Notes: generated by a model from the letters alone, not told the origin. 64,000 nt of DNA from Dermatophilus congolensis (GCA_030538115.1 JAUNUP010000005.1:73379-137378); one strand, 5' to 3'; positions 1-10,723 are shown, counted from the stretch's first letter. Translations and numbers: made by a program.

Positions 1-59
1 GCCGCCAGGATGTCGCCCTGCACCCCCCCCACCGGCTGGGGGGCCGGGTGGAGGAGGGG

Positions 60-104
60 GAGGTCGAGACCCGGGGCGAACAGGGGGCCCCGGGTCTCGA
101 CCTC
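60..104. terminator. Long perfect hairpin at the window start
   Basis: Positions 60-76 are the exact reverse complement of 88-104, giving a 17-base-pair GC-rich stem with an 11-base loop. It lies between whatever precedes the window and the first gene. It is probably the transcription end of the upstream gene, although only a weak T-rich stretch follows. Confidence 0.5.
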
Positions 105-108
105 GTAT

Positions 109-130
109 GTTGTGTGGCTTGTTACACAAC
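109..130. promoter_or_regulatory. Inverted repeat upstream of the first gene
   Basis: GTTGTGT at 109-115 and ACACAAC at 124-130 form a perfect 7-base inverted repeat with an 8-base centre, shortly before the membrane-protein gene at 154. The size and position fit a repressor operator, but no regulator gene is adjacent, so this is inference. Confidence 0.3.
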
Positions 131-153
131 GGACGTATTGGTGACGCCGAACT

Positions 154-1008
154 GTGAAGAAATTGGGCAAAGTTCTGAACGTGAACGCTTGGCCGTCTGC
201 TCCAACGACCACGCGTCGCCTCGAACGGTGGGTCGTGCGGCGGCGACGCCTGCTCCTCTTGGCCGCGACGGGCGCCGCCCTACTCCTGGTAATTCAACGA
301 TCCGCGTTCTTCGGCGCAGCCGCGTGGAGCCTGGTCTCGGTGGGCGCCATCGCGATCGCCGCGGCCGCGTACCGCCTCATCATCCGCGGGTCGGGCCGCG
401 ATCTAGGCCTCTGCTCGCCGGTGCCGTGGCTGGTGAGCGGGTGTTGGGTTCTGGCGATCGCCGTGGGGGGTCATGCGCTCCAGGCCGTCATCGCACCCGG
501 CGACTTTCCCCTCGTCGACATCGCATTCGCGCAGATCACCGGCCCTGCCGGTTCGAGCGGAGTGAGGTTCGGCCTCATGCTCGCCGCCGTCGCGGTCGTC
601 GCGGTGGCAACGGAGTTCGTGAGCCTCGGGCTCATCCATCGAGGCATACGTGACTGCCTGTTCGGCATCGTCGGCCGCTGGGTCGCCCTCGCCGCCGGCG
701 TCGCCGCGCAGGTGGTCGTGCTCTCACTGACCGGCCTGGTTCAGCCGACTCAGATCGGCCAAGTCGTGTTCAGCGTCGTCGTGGCTTCACTGGCGTACGA
801 ACTCACGAGCGCCCTATGGGTACCTGCCGTCGGGGGCGCGCTGTACGGCGCCTTGTACTTCGCGATCTCCCAGGTGCCGATACCCGACAACGGATCACTC
901 GCACTCGTCGCGCTGTCGCTCGTGGCCATCCCCGCAGCCGCGGGAGCCGTGATCTGCTGGCTCTGCCGGGTCCTTGGGACGAGCACCCGCATCGCTGCCG
1001 TTCAGTGA
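154..1008 (+). CDS. Putative CPBP-like integral membrane protein
   Basis: The product is a 284-residue protein with an Arg-rich N-terminus followed by about seven or eight hydrophobic segments. The part after about residue 145 (ATEFVSLGLIHRGIRDCL) resembles the region of CPBP-family proteins (Abi/CAAX-protease-like) that normally carries the EExxxR zinc motif. Here the double glutamate is replaced by T-E-F, so metal-dependent proteolysis is doubtful. No clear ribosome binding site precedes the GTG at 154, and a GTG at 181 is an alternative start. The gene converges on the PRC-barrel gene across a strong hairpin. Coding is well supported by codon use; the family call is tentative. Confidence 0.6.
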   Translation: MKKLGKVLNVNAWPSAPTTTRRLERWVVRRRRLLLLAATGAALLLVIQRSAFFGAAAWSLVSVGAIAIAAAAYRLIIRGSGRDLGLCSPVPWLVSGCWVLAIAVGGHALQAVIAPGDFPLVDIAFAQITGPAGSSGVRFGLMLAAVAVVAVATEFVSLGLIHRGIRDCLFGIVGRWVALAAGVAAQVVVLSLTGLVQPTQIGQVVFSVVVASLAYELTSALWVPAVGGALYGALYFAISQVPIPDNGSLALVALSLVAIPAAAGAVICWLCRVLGTSTRIAAVQ

Positions 1009-1094
1009 CCGACCGAATCCTGCTCGTCACTACTAGCCGGATTCTCGGCCCCACCAGCCAGATTGCCGTCGTGCGGTGACCTCCCTCGACACAC

Positions 1095-1135
1095 GAAGGC
1101 CCGCTCCCGGGAGTGCCTCCCCGGAGCGGGCCTTC
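1095..1135. terminator. Bidirectional terminator hairpin
   Basis: GAAGGCCCGCTCC at 1095-1107 pairs perfectly with 1123-1135 (13 base pairs), and the loop can add five more pairs. It sits between two converging genes (ends at 1008 and 1189), the usual place for a shared terminator. Confidence 0.75.
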
Positions 1136-1188
1136 GTCACACGCCCTCGTCGTCCCCGCTCAACACCGAGGCGGGCACGAGCGAGCCG

Positions 1189-2247
1189 TCAGTCGCGACG
1201 CAACTCCTGATCACGGTCACGTTCGAGGGTGTCGCGGACATCGCCCTCACGTACGCCCTCACGGGTGCCTCGGTCACCGCGGCTGTCGTCCTCGAGCTCG
1301 ACCACCTCACGCTCCACCGGTACCTGGACGGTCTTCATTTCGGTGACCTTGTACTTGCGCAGCCGCATACCTCGCCCTGCGCCCCGCTCGTCGCGGTCTC
1401 GGTCGCGCTCGTCGGGCCGGTCGCGGTCGTCGTGCGTAAGCCCCGCCCCGTCCCGGTCGTCACGGTCACGATCGAAGTCCCGGTCGTCTCGGTCGGTGAG
1501 GTCGACGCGGTTCACGTCGTCGCGGCGGTCGACGTCGACGTCACGGTCGTCGGCACGCTGACGCGCGGCTGCCGCGGCACCGGCCGCACCGGCGACTCCG
1601 GCAGCCCCGGCATCGCCCATGCCCCCTGAGTCACTGCGCTCGTGGCGCGCGGCGTCGATGTCGTCACGGCGACCGCGGTTCTCGTCGATGAGCCCGTCAC
1701 GTGCGAGATCGTCGCGGCCGAGGTCGTCGTCGGCGTAGACACGCTGGTCGTCACGCAGGTTGTCGCGTGACACTTCGTCACGGCCGAAGTTCTGCGTGTA
1801 CCGGGCGTCGCCGCTGCGCTCGCCGCGGTCGTAGGCCTCCTGGCGTGCGTCACCGTAACCGGCCGTGCCCACCCCCGGAGAGCCGCGCAGTCCTTCCTCG
1901 CCGGGATAGTTGGAGCGGCCCTGGTGCGGATCGAGGTCTTCGTTGCCGATGCCGTAGTAGGTGTAGAGGTTGTCCTGCTCCGATTCGCTGAGGTGTCCGT
2001 CGGAGTCGATGTTGGGGGCGTCCTTGACGAAGGCTTTGTCGAACGGAACGCGCAGACCGTCGTTCACCTGCTCGGCATCGCGTACCGGCACAAAGGTCTC
2101 CTTGGTGCCGAACAGCCCTGTCTTCACGGTCACGAATGTTGGCTCACCCGTGTTGTCGTCCACGTAGATCTGTCCGACGGCACCGATCTTGTCGCCGTGG
2201 CGGTCGAACACATCCAGGTCCTGCAGCCTGTCGATGTCGAGAGTCAT
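1189..2247 (-). CDS. PRC-barrel stress protein with long Asp/Arg-rich tail
   Basis: The first 90 or so residues form a PRC-barrel domain (DRHGDKIGAVGQIYVDDNTG, then VTVKTGLFGTKETFVPV), a fold found in stress proteins and in RimM. Residues 130-300 are a low-complexity segment dominated by Asp, Arg and Gly (RDDRD-type repeats). The C-terminus carries a short stretch (KYKVTEMKTVQVPVEREVV) like the start of a DUF2382 domain, which often follows PRC-barrels in actinobacterial stress proteins. The domain seems truncated here. I chose the ATG at 2247 because AAGGAG lies nine bases upstream. The function is probably general stress or desiccation related, by family only. Confidence 0.8.
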   Translation of the reverse strand: MTLDIDRLQDLDVFDRHGDKIGAVGQIYVDDNTGEPTFVTVKTGLFGTKETFVPVRDAEQVNDGLRVPFDKAFVKDAPNIDSDGHLSESEQDNLYTYYGIGNEDLDPHQGRSNYPGEEGLRGSPGVGTAGYGDARQEAYDRGERSGDARYTQNFGRDEVSRDNLRDDQRVYADDDLGRDDLARDGLIDENRGRRDDIDAARHERSDSGGMGDAGAAGVAGAAGAAAAARQRADDRDVDVDRRDDVNRVDLTDRDDRDFDRDRDDRDGAGLTHDDRDRPDERDRDRDERGAGRGMRLRKYKVTEMKTVQVPVEREVVELEDDSRGDRGTREGVREGDVRDTLERDRDQELRRD

Positions 2248-2392
2248 GTTCTGCCACTCCTTGTATCGCTGCGGAAGGCACGGCGACGCCACGTGGGTGA
2301 CACGCACGTCGCCGTGCCCGGTGCGGCGACGCTAACAGCGCCCCGAGCGACGCGCATCCGGAGGAGTGAACGAGATCAGAGGTGAGCGGGCG

Positions 2393-3430
2393 TTATCCGT
2401 CGAGCAGCGGCGACAGATGCGGTGTGAGTTTTTCACACACCTGTTCGGGTGAGGAATCGATCATCGCCTCACTGTGTAGACGCTCGAAGTAGGTAGCGTC
2501 GCTGCGGTACACCGGGTCTGGATTCGAGCGGCTTACGACCCGCAGCAGTAGGCCGTAGGCGGTCGTGGGCTCGGCGCCGCCTCCGTACAGGGCCCAGTTG
2601 AACGAAGCGAGATTCGCCGCGTGGTATCCCGACATGATCCCGGAGAGGATCGCGCCGAGGTCGGCGCAGTCGGCGTCGGTGAGCTCGACGATGTCGTGCA
2701 CTTCGGGCAGCACCGCCCAGACCTCGTGGAATCCGACCGGCGCCCACGGGGTCAGCACCGATACGCGGCCGCGCGTGCCGAGCCAGCGCGGCCCGCCGTT
2801 CTCCTGACCGACGAGGGTGGCCCAGAACGAGGTGCCGTGCTCGGCCTCCCAGGCCTGCGACGCCTCGATGAGGCGCCTTTGCGCGGTGGTGCCGAAGTCG
2901 TCGTGAGCTGACTGGGCGTGCGGGTGCACCAGCGAACTGCCCGCGGGTGGAAGGTAGTTGGCGTTGATGGAGTGCCACATGGGGCGCAGGCCGCCGACTC
3001 CGCGCGAATAGGCCACGAGGCCGGTGAGCAGGTCGCCGACGAGGGAGGGGCTCAACCCGTCGAGATCGACGAAGTGCCGGGTCGTGTCGTACAGACCGAC
3101 AGACGAGAACTCGGAGTAGGCCATCACGTTCGGCACCACGGCGCTCACGCCGCGCCTGATGCGCCCCTCGGAGGTGATGCTCGCGTCGAACGTGCCGGTG
3201 GCCAGCTCGATCTTGTCTTCACAGAACGGGCAGAACGGAGGCGGGGCGGTCAGGGCCGAGAGGTCGGGCCGAACCGTGGGGGCGAGTCGTTCGCCGTGCA
3301 GAATCCGGCTGGTGTGCCCGGTCAGCGGATCGACACGCACGGTGAGCTGCGACTCGACGGTGTTGGAGGCGTTACCGAGCTCGGGAACGCGGGCGGTGAC
3401 CTGATGTTCGACGAAGCCGATGGCTGCCAT
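2393..3430 (-). CDS. galT: Galactose-1-phosphate uridylyltransferase-like protein
   Basis: This 345-residue protein of the HIT/GalT superfamily has DPLTG near the N-terminus, a zinc-type CPFC pair, and the active-site signature HPHAQ preceded by NYLPPAGSSLV. GalT transfers UMP from UDP-glucose to galactose-1-phosphate. It is divergent from the standard enzyme, so another hexose-1-phosphate nucleotidyltransferase role is possible. galK, galM and a UDP-glucose pyrophosphorylase on the same strand nearby support the Leloir-pathway role. There is no clear Shine-Dalgarno, but TAGCAT lies exactly six bases before the ATG, suggesting a leaderless transcript separate from the genes upstream. Confidence 0.8.
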   Translation of the reverse strand: MAAIGFVEHQVTARVPELGNASNTVESQLTVRVDPLTGHTSRILHGERLAPTVRPDLSALTAPPPFCPFCEDKIELATGTFDASITSEGRIRRGVSAVVPNVMAYSEFSSVGLYDTTRHFVDLDGLSPSLVGDLLTGLVAYSRGVGGLRPMWHSINANYLPPAGSSLVHPHAQSAHDDFGTTAQRRLIEASQAWEAEHGTSFWATLVGQENGGPRWLGTRGRVSVLTPWAPVGFHEVWAVLPEVHDIVELTDADCADLGAILSGIMSGYHAANLASFNWALYGGGAEPTTAYGLLLRVVSRSNPDPVYRSDATYFERLHSEAMIDSSPEQVCEKLTPHLSPLLDG

Positions 3431-3488
3431 GCCCAGATGCTACGCAGCCGGAGCACCCGAGGGGAGGCGCTCGCGGGGATCGTCGCCG

Positions 3489-5771
3489 TCAGGCAGAACC
3501 GGGGGTGAAGTGCTCGTCGAGGTCGATGCCGAGGGCCGTGCCCAGGGTTCGGGCCTTGACCAGGGTTTCGTGCCACTCCGCCTCCGGTGTGGAGCGGGCG
3601 GTCACCGCGCCGCCGATGCCGTACGTGAGGTGATCGGGGTGCCAGATGATCGAGCGGATGACGATCGACCAATCCGCCTCGCCGCTCAGCGAGAAGTATC
3701 CGATCGCACCTGAGTAGACGCCACGCGGGCCCGCCTCCAGGTCGCGGAGGATACTCACCGACCGCTCCTTCGGCGCCCCCGTCATCGAGCCGCCAGGGAA
3801 GGCCTCTCGCACGGCATCGACGCTGGTCCAGCCCTTCGCCAGCCTCGCCCTGATCGTGCTGACCAGCTGGTGTACGCCCTCGTACGTCTCCACGTCGAAC
3901 AGCATCGGCACGTGCACGCTGCCCGTTCGGGCGACACGGCCGAGGTCGTTGCGGAGCAGGTCGACGATCATGAGGTTCTCGGCCAGTTCTTTCGGGTCGG
4001 AGGCGAGTTCGGCTGCCAGCGCCTCGTCCTCCTCCGGGGTGCTGCCGCGCGGACGGGTGCCCTTGATCGGTTTCGCCTCGACCTCCCCACCACCGACCCG
4101 CACGAACCGCTCTGGGGAGGCGGAGAGCACCTGTGCCCCGTCGAACGCCAAGTACGCGGCGAACGGTCGCGGCGAGGTGGTGCGGAGTCGCCGGTAGAGC
4201 TGCCACGGGTCGGTCTGCGCATGCACGGTGATCTGGTTGGTGAGGCACAGTTCGTAGCTCTCACCTGCGGCGATGTGCTCGCGGCAGGCATCCACGAGGG
4301 CGAGGTAGGTGTCGTGGTCATGCCGGAGTTCGAGACTTTCCACCTGCGGTGGTGTGGACTCGGTCGCCGCCCGAGACACATTCGTGCTCGCTGGCTCGGC
4401 TAGTTCGTCTAGCTGGCCTAGCTGGCCTAGCTCGGGTAGCCGCCCTAGCTGCCCCAACGTCTCCGCGGTTTCACGCACCCACTCGCGCTGCTGGGCCGCG
4501 GTCGTGGCCGCCGCGTCGGACTCGTCCTCGGGCAGCAGCGCCAGGGCCCAGGCCGCACCGTCACGGTGATCCACGGCGACGGCTCTGTCGGCAAAAACGA
4601 GAACGGCGTCCGGTGTTTCGCTCGAGCTCGCCGCTGCGAGGCCTGATGTCGTGGCATCGAATGGTGCGCCGAGCAGCTCCCGCAGGCCGAGTTCGTAGCC
4701 GAGGTAGCCGGCCCAGCCGAGGCGGAAGTCCATCGGGGCCTCGACCTGTTCGCCGGCCGTGTTCTCCACTGTGACGTGCACGGATGCCAGGTCGCGTTGC
4801 ACCAAGTCGAACATCGTCCCGGGTTGCCGCTGGCCGCCGGAGGCGTCGCGCACCACGACCTCCGTCGCGCCCTCGTCGCAGGTCGCCACACGGGCGAGCG
4901 GGCCGGCGGCCGAGCCCAGGTACGAGAACCGGCCGCCTCCCTTGGTGCCGTTCTCGGCGGAGAGGGCCGAGTCGAGCCACCAGGCGTGATCGTGGCCCCG
5001 AAAGAGTGCGTCGAACAGGGCGGATGTGTCTCCTCGCCAGGGGAGCCGCTCGGCGAGCACATGCCTGACACGGCTGTCAGGCCCAGGCACGACACGCCTG
5101 CCCGCTCCCTCCGCGAAAGCAGAGAAATCGAACCCGCCCCACGATTCGTCCCGGACCGACCCGTCGAGTCGCACGCGCCTCGTGTCGTTCCACTGCCGGG
5201 CGAGTTCGAGAAAATTGCCGATGAGCGCCCGGCCGTGCTCGGAGCAGATCGACTCCGGATGCGTCTGGATACCCCAGAGCGGGCGGCTGCGGTGGTGCAG
5301 CGCCATGACCAGGCCGTCGTCGAGGTGCGCGTCGGCGACGAGGTGCGGAGGCAGGTCTGTGACGACGAGGGAGTGGTAGCGCACCATCCGTAGCGGGTTC
5401 GGCAGGCCCTCGAACAGGCCGGTGCCGTGGTGCAGCACATCGGCGACCTCACCGTGCACCGGCCTCGGCGCCCGTCCGACTCTGGCCCCGTGCGCGTGCC
5501 CGATGGCCTGGTGCCCGAGGCAGACACCCAGTACAGGCACGTCTCCCTGCTCCACCGCGGCGCGGGAGTGGCCCAGGTCAGCCGGGTTGACAGGAGTGCC
5601 CGGGCCCGGCGAGACGACGACCGCGTCGTACCCGTCGAGCCATGTGTTCACATCGGAGTCGAGCGTCGCGTCGTTGAGCACCACGTCGGGCCACGCACCA
5701 GAGACCACAGCGATGTCGTGCGCGAGGTTGTACGTGAACGAGTCATGGTTGTCGATCAGCAGAACGCGCAC
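3489..5771 (-). CDS. pabAB: Fused aminodeoxychorismate synthase (PabA-PabB)
   Basis: A single polypeptide of about 760 residues carries both subunits that make 4-amino-4-deoxychorismate from chorismate and glutamine for folate. The N-terminal 200 residues are a class I glutamine amidotransferase (DNHDSFTYN, oxyanion SPGPGTP, nucleophile GVCLGHQ, THPES). The C-terminal part is the chorismate-binding domain (PIKGTRPRG, GGSMTGAPK, GVYSGAIGYFSL). The lysine in PIKGT marks PabB rather than TrpE. A repetitive Leu/Gly/Gln linker (about 4380-4455) joins blocks within the PabB half. A GTG also exists at 5780, but AGGAG directly abuts it, so the GTG at 5771, nine bases after the ribosome binding site, is the likelier start. 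It lies between lacI-type and galT genes without an obvious metabolic link. Confidence 0.93.
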   Translation of the reverse strand: MRVLLIDNHDSFTYNLAHDIAVVSGAWPDVVLNDATLDSDVNTWLDGYDAVVVSPGPGTPVNPADLGHSRAAVEQGDVPVLGVCLGHQAIGHAHGARVGRAPRPVHGEVADVLHHGTGLFEGLPNPLRMVRYHSLVVTDLPPHLVADAHLDDGLVMALHHRSRPLWGIQTHPESICSEHGRALIGNFLELARQWNDTRRVRLDGSVRDESWGGFDFSAFAEGAGRRVVPGPDSRVRHVLAERLPWRGDTSALFDALFRGHDHAWWLDSALSAENGTKGGGRFSYLGSAAGPLARVATCDEGATEVVVRDASGGQRQPGTMFDLVQRDLASVHVTVENTAGEQVEAPMDFRLGWAGYLGYELGLRELLGAPFDATTSGLAAASSSETPDAVLVFADRAVAVDHRDGAAWALALLPEDESDAAATTAAQQREWVRETAETLGQLGRLPELGQLGQLDELAEPASTNVSRAATESTPPQVESLELRHDHDTYLALVDACREHIAAGESYELCLTNQITVHAQTDPWQLYRRLRTTSPRPFAAYLAFDGAQVLSASPERFVRVGGGEVEAKPIKGTRPRGSTPEEDEALAAELASDPKELAENLMIVDLLRNDLGRVARTGSVHVPMLFDVETYEGVHQLVSTIRARLAKGWTSVDAVREAFPGGSMTGAPKERSVSILRDLEAGPRGVYSGAIGYFSLSGEADWSIVIRSIIWHPDHLTYGIGGAVTARSTPEAEWHETLVKARTLGTALGIDLDEHFTPGSA
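4385..4452. repeat. CTAGCTGGC-type tandem repeat inside pabAB
   Basis: Degenerate tandem units around CTAG(C/T)TGGC encode a Leu-Gly-Gln-Leu-rich linker in the pabAB product. The unusual density of CTAG tetramers contrasts with the rest of this GC-rich gene. Confidence 0.6.
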
Positions 5772-5862
5772 CGCGGCCACCTCCTGAACGATCGACCAAT
5801 TCCCACTGAGTCACCCTAAGGTGTCCCTGGCCTGCGGCGACGGGCAGTTTCTCGTTCGCTCC

Positions 5863-6912
5863 TCAGGCTGGAGCGGGGCCTGTGCTTGCTCTTACGACCA
5901 GGGTTGCCGGTACCAGCGTTGCTACCTCCCCTGATCCGCCCGCTGTTGTGCCATCGATCTGGCGGATCAGGAGGCGCAGCAGATTCTCGCCGACCGTCGT
6001 GAAGTCTTGGTGCACCGTCGTCAGCGGGGGCCAGAGGTATTCCGCGATGAGGTCGTCGAAGCCGACCACCGAGACATCTTCGGGCACTCGACGGCCCGCC
6101 TCGTGCAGGGCGCGCAGCAGGCCCGCAGCCATCTCGTCGTTCGCCGCGAACACGGCCGTGACCTCGGACTTCTGTGCGATGACCTTGCCGATCTCGTACC
6201 CGGAGGCGGGCGACCAGTCGCCGTGCCACGGCTCTGGCACCTCACGTCCAGCGGCGGTGAGGGTCGAGCGCCACGCCTCCTCACGCTGTGCGGCCTGCAT
6301 CGAATCGGTCGGTCCACCCAGCAGGTACACCGTTCTGTGGCCGAGGCTGAGCAGGTGTGTGACCGCCATGTGGGCGCCGCCACGCTGGTCGAAACCGACC
6401 GCCGGGTGCGCGAGTACACGCGTGTCAGCCACAACGACCGGGGTTCTCGCGGGCATCCGCACCTGGTCGACATCGACCGTCTCCAGACCCAGCACCACGA
6501 GCCCCGCCACGCCCTGACGCAGCCGCATGATCGCGTCATTGAGGTCGCGCGCCGAGCCGGACCGGGCATCCATCAACGACACCGCATAGCCGTGGTCGCG
6601 CGCCGTGGTCGCCACAGCCTCGACGATGTGCGCCTCACCTGTGCGCACAAGGTGGTGTACGACCACGCCGATCGTGTCGGACTTGCCCGAACGCAGCGCT
6701 CGCGCAGCGGCATTCGGCGAGTAGCCGATCTTCGCCATCGCCGCGAGGACCTTCTCGCGGGTCTCGGGGCGCACGTTGTCGGAGCCGTTCGCCACTCGCG
6801 ACACCGTCTGCGCCGACACCTTCGCCAGCGCCGCCACATCGCGGGCCGTGGCCCGGTCGCCCCAGCCCACGCCTCCGCGCCGCCTGCGCGCGGGTGCCTC
6901 GCCGGTGCTCAT
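5863..6912 (-). CDS. LacI-family transcriptional regulator of the galactose genes
   Basis: The product is about 349 residues. The helix-turn-helix (TARDVAALAKVSAQTVSRV, residues about 22-40) is followed by the LacI hinge (SPNAAARAL) and a periplasmic-binding-protein-like effector domain with the usual C-terminal pattern (FDDLIAEYLWPPLTTVHQD). It is the last gene of the galK-UGP-galM run, 85 bases after galM. The ATG at 6912 is preceded by GAGGGG; an upstream extension to 6993 lacks such support. It probably represses the galactose operon and the divergent symporter; the effector is likely galactose or a derivative (inference from context). Two matching operator-like sites lie between galK and the symporter gene. 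Confidence 0.9.
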   Translation of the reverse strand: MSTGEAPARRRRGGVGWGDRATARDVAALAKVSAQTVSRVANGSDNVRPETREKVLAAMAKIGYSPNAAARALRSGKSDTIGVVVHHLVRTGEAHIVEAVATTARDHGYAVSLMDARSGSARDLNDAIMRLRQGVAGLVVLGLETVDVDQVRMPARTPVVVADTRVLAHPAVGFDQRGGAHMAVTHLLSLGHRTVYLLGGPTDSMQAAQREEAWRSTLTAAGREVPEPWHGDWSPASGYEIGKVIAQKSEVTAVFAANDEMAAGLLRALHEAGRRVPEDVSVVGFDDLIAEYLWPPLTTVHQDFTTVGENLLRLLIRQIDGTTAGGSGEVATLVPATLVVRASTGPAPA

Positions 6913-6997
6913 GCGATCCCCTCGGTCAGCGATGCGCCAGCGCAGCTCAAGGACGGCGTCCGCGACGAATCGGCCGCCGCGCACCCTGCACATTCGG

Positions 6998-7912
6998 TCA
7001 GCCTCGCGTCAGCACCAGCCCATAGCGCGCCGTGTGCGTCTGGCCCGGTTCGAGGCGCGTGAGCCTCTTGCCTGTGCGAAACGCGTCTGCAGTGCAGGAG
7101 AGCGGCTCGGCGGCAAGCCCGCGGCGTCCTCGCCCATCGGACATGTCGTCGCCGGTGCACAGTTGCCAGCATCGCAACCCCTCCTCCTGCCAACAGGCGA
7201 CCTCGATACCGTCCGGGTCGACCAGACGTACCCATGATCGCCCGTCGGGCACGCCGACGAAAGCATCGTCCAGTTCGGCCGCGCCGATGAGGCGCGACTC
7301 ACGAAAGTCCAGGTGCGCAGGGATGTCGGTCGTCTCCTCCACCGGGAGCAGCCGTTCGTCGGTGCGCACCCAGGCCGATCCGTCGACCTGCAGCGTGCAG
7401 TCGTCGAGGCGATGGTCGCCGGGAGAGAGCCACGGATGAAAGCCGATGCCGTACGGAGCAGCCGTTTCACCGGTGTTCGTGGCGGTCGCCGTGACCTCGA
7501 GTCCGTCTTCTCCCAGTTCGTAGTGGATGTCGATACGCAGCGGAAAGGGGTATCCCGGCTGAGGCACGAGGTCGAGCCGCAGGGTCACCGAGTCCGGCGA
7601 CCGCGCGACACATCCCCACCGCTCGTGCAGGGCGAGGCCGTGGTTGGCGTTGTGCCTCTCCGGCTCAGTGAGTGCGAGCTGGTGATCGACTCCGTCGAAG
7701 GTGTACTGCCCGTCGCGGATGCGGTTCGGCCAGGGCACGAGCACCCCTCCGTGCACGGCCGGAGACGGCTCGCCCACCCCGAACGGCATCACCACGTGAC
7801 GCTCGCCCACCCGATAGAGGCGCAACGCGGCGCCGACCTCGGTCACCACCGCGACCTGGTCGCCCTGCCGGATCTCGTACTGCACGCCCGTGGGCGGCGC
7901 CGCTGATCTCAT
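6998..7912 (-). CDS. galM: Aldose 1-epimerase (mutarotase)
   Basis: This 304-residue enzyme interconverts alpha and beta anomers of galactose or glucose before phosphorylation. Family landmarks are present: PWPNRIRDGQY near the N-terminus, the substrate histidine in NHGLALHERW, the catalytic histidine in GIGFHPWLS and the catalytic glutamate in LAAEPLSCTADAF. The start codon overlaps the stop of the upstream pyrophosphorylase gene as ATGA, so the two are translationally coupled. The reading frame is open far upstream of this ATG, but that part is only a shadow of the neighbouring gene. Confidence 0.92.
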   Translation of the reverse strand: MRSAAPPTGVQYEIRQGDQVAVVTEVGAALRLYRVGERHVVMPFGVGEPSPAVHGGVLVPWPNRIRDGQYTFDGVDHQLALTEPERHNANHGLALHERWGCVARSPDSVTLRLDLVPQPGYPFPLRIDIHYELGEDGLEVTATATNTGETAAPYGIGFHPWLSPGDHRLDDCTLQVDGSAWVRTDERLLPVEETTDIPAHLDFRESRLIGAAELDDAFVGVPDGRSWVRLVDPDGIEVACWQEEGLRCWQLCTGDDMSDGRGRRGLAAEPLSCTADAFRTGKRLTRLEPGQTHTARYGLVLTRG

Positions 7913-9294
7913 GCCAGCTCCGCTCCGTCGGCCACGACCTCCGGCCGGCCGGTGTCGGACAGGAAGACGTCGCCGCGCACCACGACGTCGGCTCCGAAGG
8001 TCCAATCGCCGTGCACCGCGAACTCGCTCGCCGCGGCCAGCGACGGCGGGCCGGCAGGAAAGCGGGCGTCGAAGTCGCCGATCCGCTTGTAGAACCGCGC
8101 GTCGAGGTCGACCAGCGGAGCAGCGGAGACACCGCCGCGCAGGCGCGGTATCGCGTCGTCGCCCATCTCGTAGGCGTCGGAACGCATGACGAGCAGGTCG
8201 TTCGTGGTCTTCACGGGCAAGAACCGGTCGCGGCCGACGACGAGCGCTGTCGCTCCAGGGAAGGCCTCGACGGCCGCCCCAAGCGCGGTTTCGAGCTGGT
8301 AGACGCGCGGCGACGAAGGGTCGGCGGGGTCGACGGTCTTCTCGTTTCGCATGAGCGGCAGCCCCAGCACACCGTCGCGTTCGACCAGCGTGCGGTGCAG
8401 AACCTCGAGGTCGAACCACAGATTGTTGGTGTGCGCGTAGGGGTGGCGGGTCTCGTCGGTGAAATGCACGAGTTCGTCGGGCCGGGTCTGGGCCGTCTCG
8501 CGCAGGATCATCTGCCCGTCGCTCTTGCGAACGGCCAGGTGGCCGCCCTTGCGGTCGGCCGGAGTGCGGGGGCTGACCTCGGCCGCATACGGCGCTCCGC
8601 TGGCCGCGAACCAGGCCGCGACCCGACCGTCGGCGGTGGCGCCGAGGTTGTCGCCGTTGGCCGAGAACGCGTACCTGAACCCCTGCTCCAGCAGCCGCTC
8701 CAGCAGGCCCGTGCCGAGCAGGGAGGTGTAGATGTCGCCGTGACCCGGTGGGCACCATTCGAGCGACGGATCGGCCGGCCATTCGGCGGGTTCGAGGGTG
8801 TCGGCCAGCAGCTTCGGCTCCTGGTTCTGCACGAAGTCGAGCGGGAGGTCGCCGACCGCGAGGTCAGGGTAGGCCTCGAGCACGCGCAGGCAGTCTTCGC
8901 GGGTGCGAAACGAGTTCATGAGGATGAGCGGCAGTCGCGCACCGGTCGCGGCCCGTACGTGGCGCACCTGTTCGATGATGATCTGCAGAAACGACTTTCC
9001 GTCGCGCACCGGTAGCAGCGACTTCGCGCGATCCATGCCCATCGAGGTGCCGAGGCCGCCGTTGAGCCGGATCATCACGGTCTTACCGAGCGCCTCCGCC
9101 GCCTCGGCGTCGCTCACCCGCACGTCGTCGAGGTGCGGCACGTCGACCACCGGGTCGATGTCGGCTTCGAGGATGAGGCCGGTCGCTCCCTCCTCCAACT
9201 GCCAGTAGTAGTGCGAGAACACGGTGATCGCCGTGGGTTCGACACCCGCCGCGCGCATCTTCTCCTGCGCCTTCGCCAGGCCCTGCTCGCTCAC
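7909..9294 (-). CDS. UTP--glucose-1-phosphate uridylyltransferase (eukaryotic-type UGPase)
   Basis: At 461 residues the protein belongs to the UDPGP family typical of eukaryotes and bifidobacteria rather than the shorter bacterial GalU. The nucleotide-binding signature LNGGLGTSMGMDRAKSLLPV is intact, and FSANGDNLGA carries the second binding loop. It makes UDP-glucose, the cosubstrate of GalT, so it fits the Leloir pathway encoded around it. A galactose-1-phosphate-accepting UDP-sugar pyrophosphorylase cannot be excluded. The GTG start has AAGGGAG five bases upstream; the gene lies 43 bases after galK and overlaps galM. Confidence 0.9.
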   Translation of the reverse strand: MSEQGLAKAQEKMRAAGVEPTAITVFSHYYWQLEEGATGLILEADIDPVVDVPHLDDVRVSDAEAAEALGKTVMIRLNGGLGTSMGMDRAKSLLPVRDGKSFLQIIIEQVRHVRAATGARLPLILMNSFRTREDCLRVLEAYPDLAVGDLPLDFVQNQEPKLLADTLEPAEWPADPSLEWCPPGHGDIYTSLLGTGLLERLLEQGFRYAFSANGDNLGATADGRVAAWFAASGAPYAAEVSPRTPADRKGGHLAVRKSDGQMILRETAQTRPDELVHFTDETRHPYAHTNNLWFDLEVLHRTLVERDGVLGLPLMRNEKTVDPADPSSPRVYQLETALGAAVEAFPGATALVVGRDRFLPVKTTNDLLVMRSDAYEMGDDAIPRLRGGVSAAPLVDLDARFYKRIGDFDARFPAGPPSLAAASEFAVHGDWTFGADVVVRGDVFLSDTGRPEVVADGAELA

Positions 9295-9337
9295 GAGTAC
9301 TCCCTTGCTCGCTCGAAGTCGTCGTTAGGTCGGCCGG

Positions 9338-10573
<1,236 letters not shown>

Positions 10574-10723
10574 GTCGACTCCTTCGTCCACGCTTGCGGG
10601 CACTTCAAGCATCCCGGATCTTCACTGTCCCTGGGCGTTCCACAGCAGAACCACCTGCTCAGAATGCAGACAACCACGGCTTCAGCCCCGGCGACAGAGC
10701 GAGACAATCCCCACTCTCCAGAA

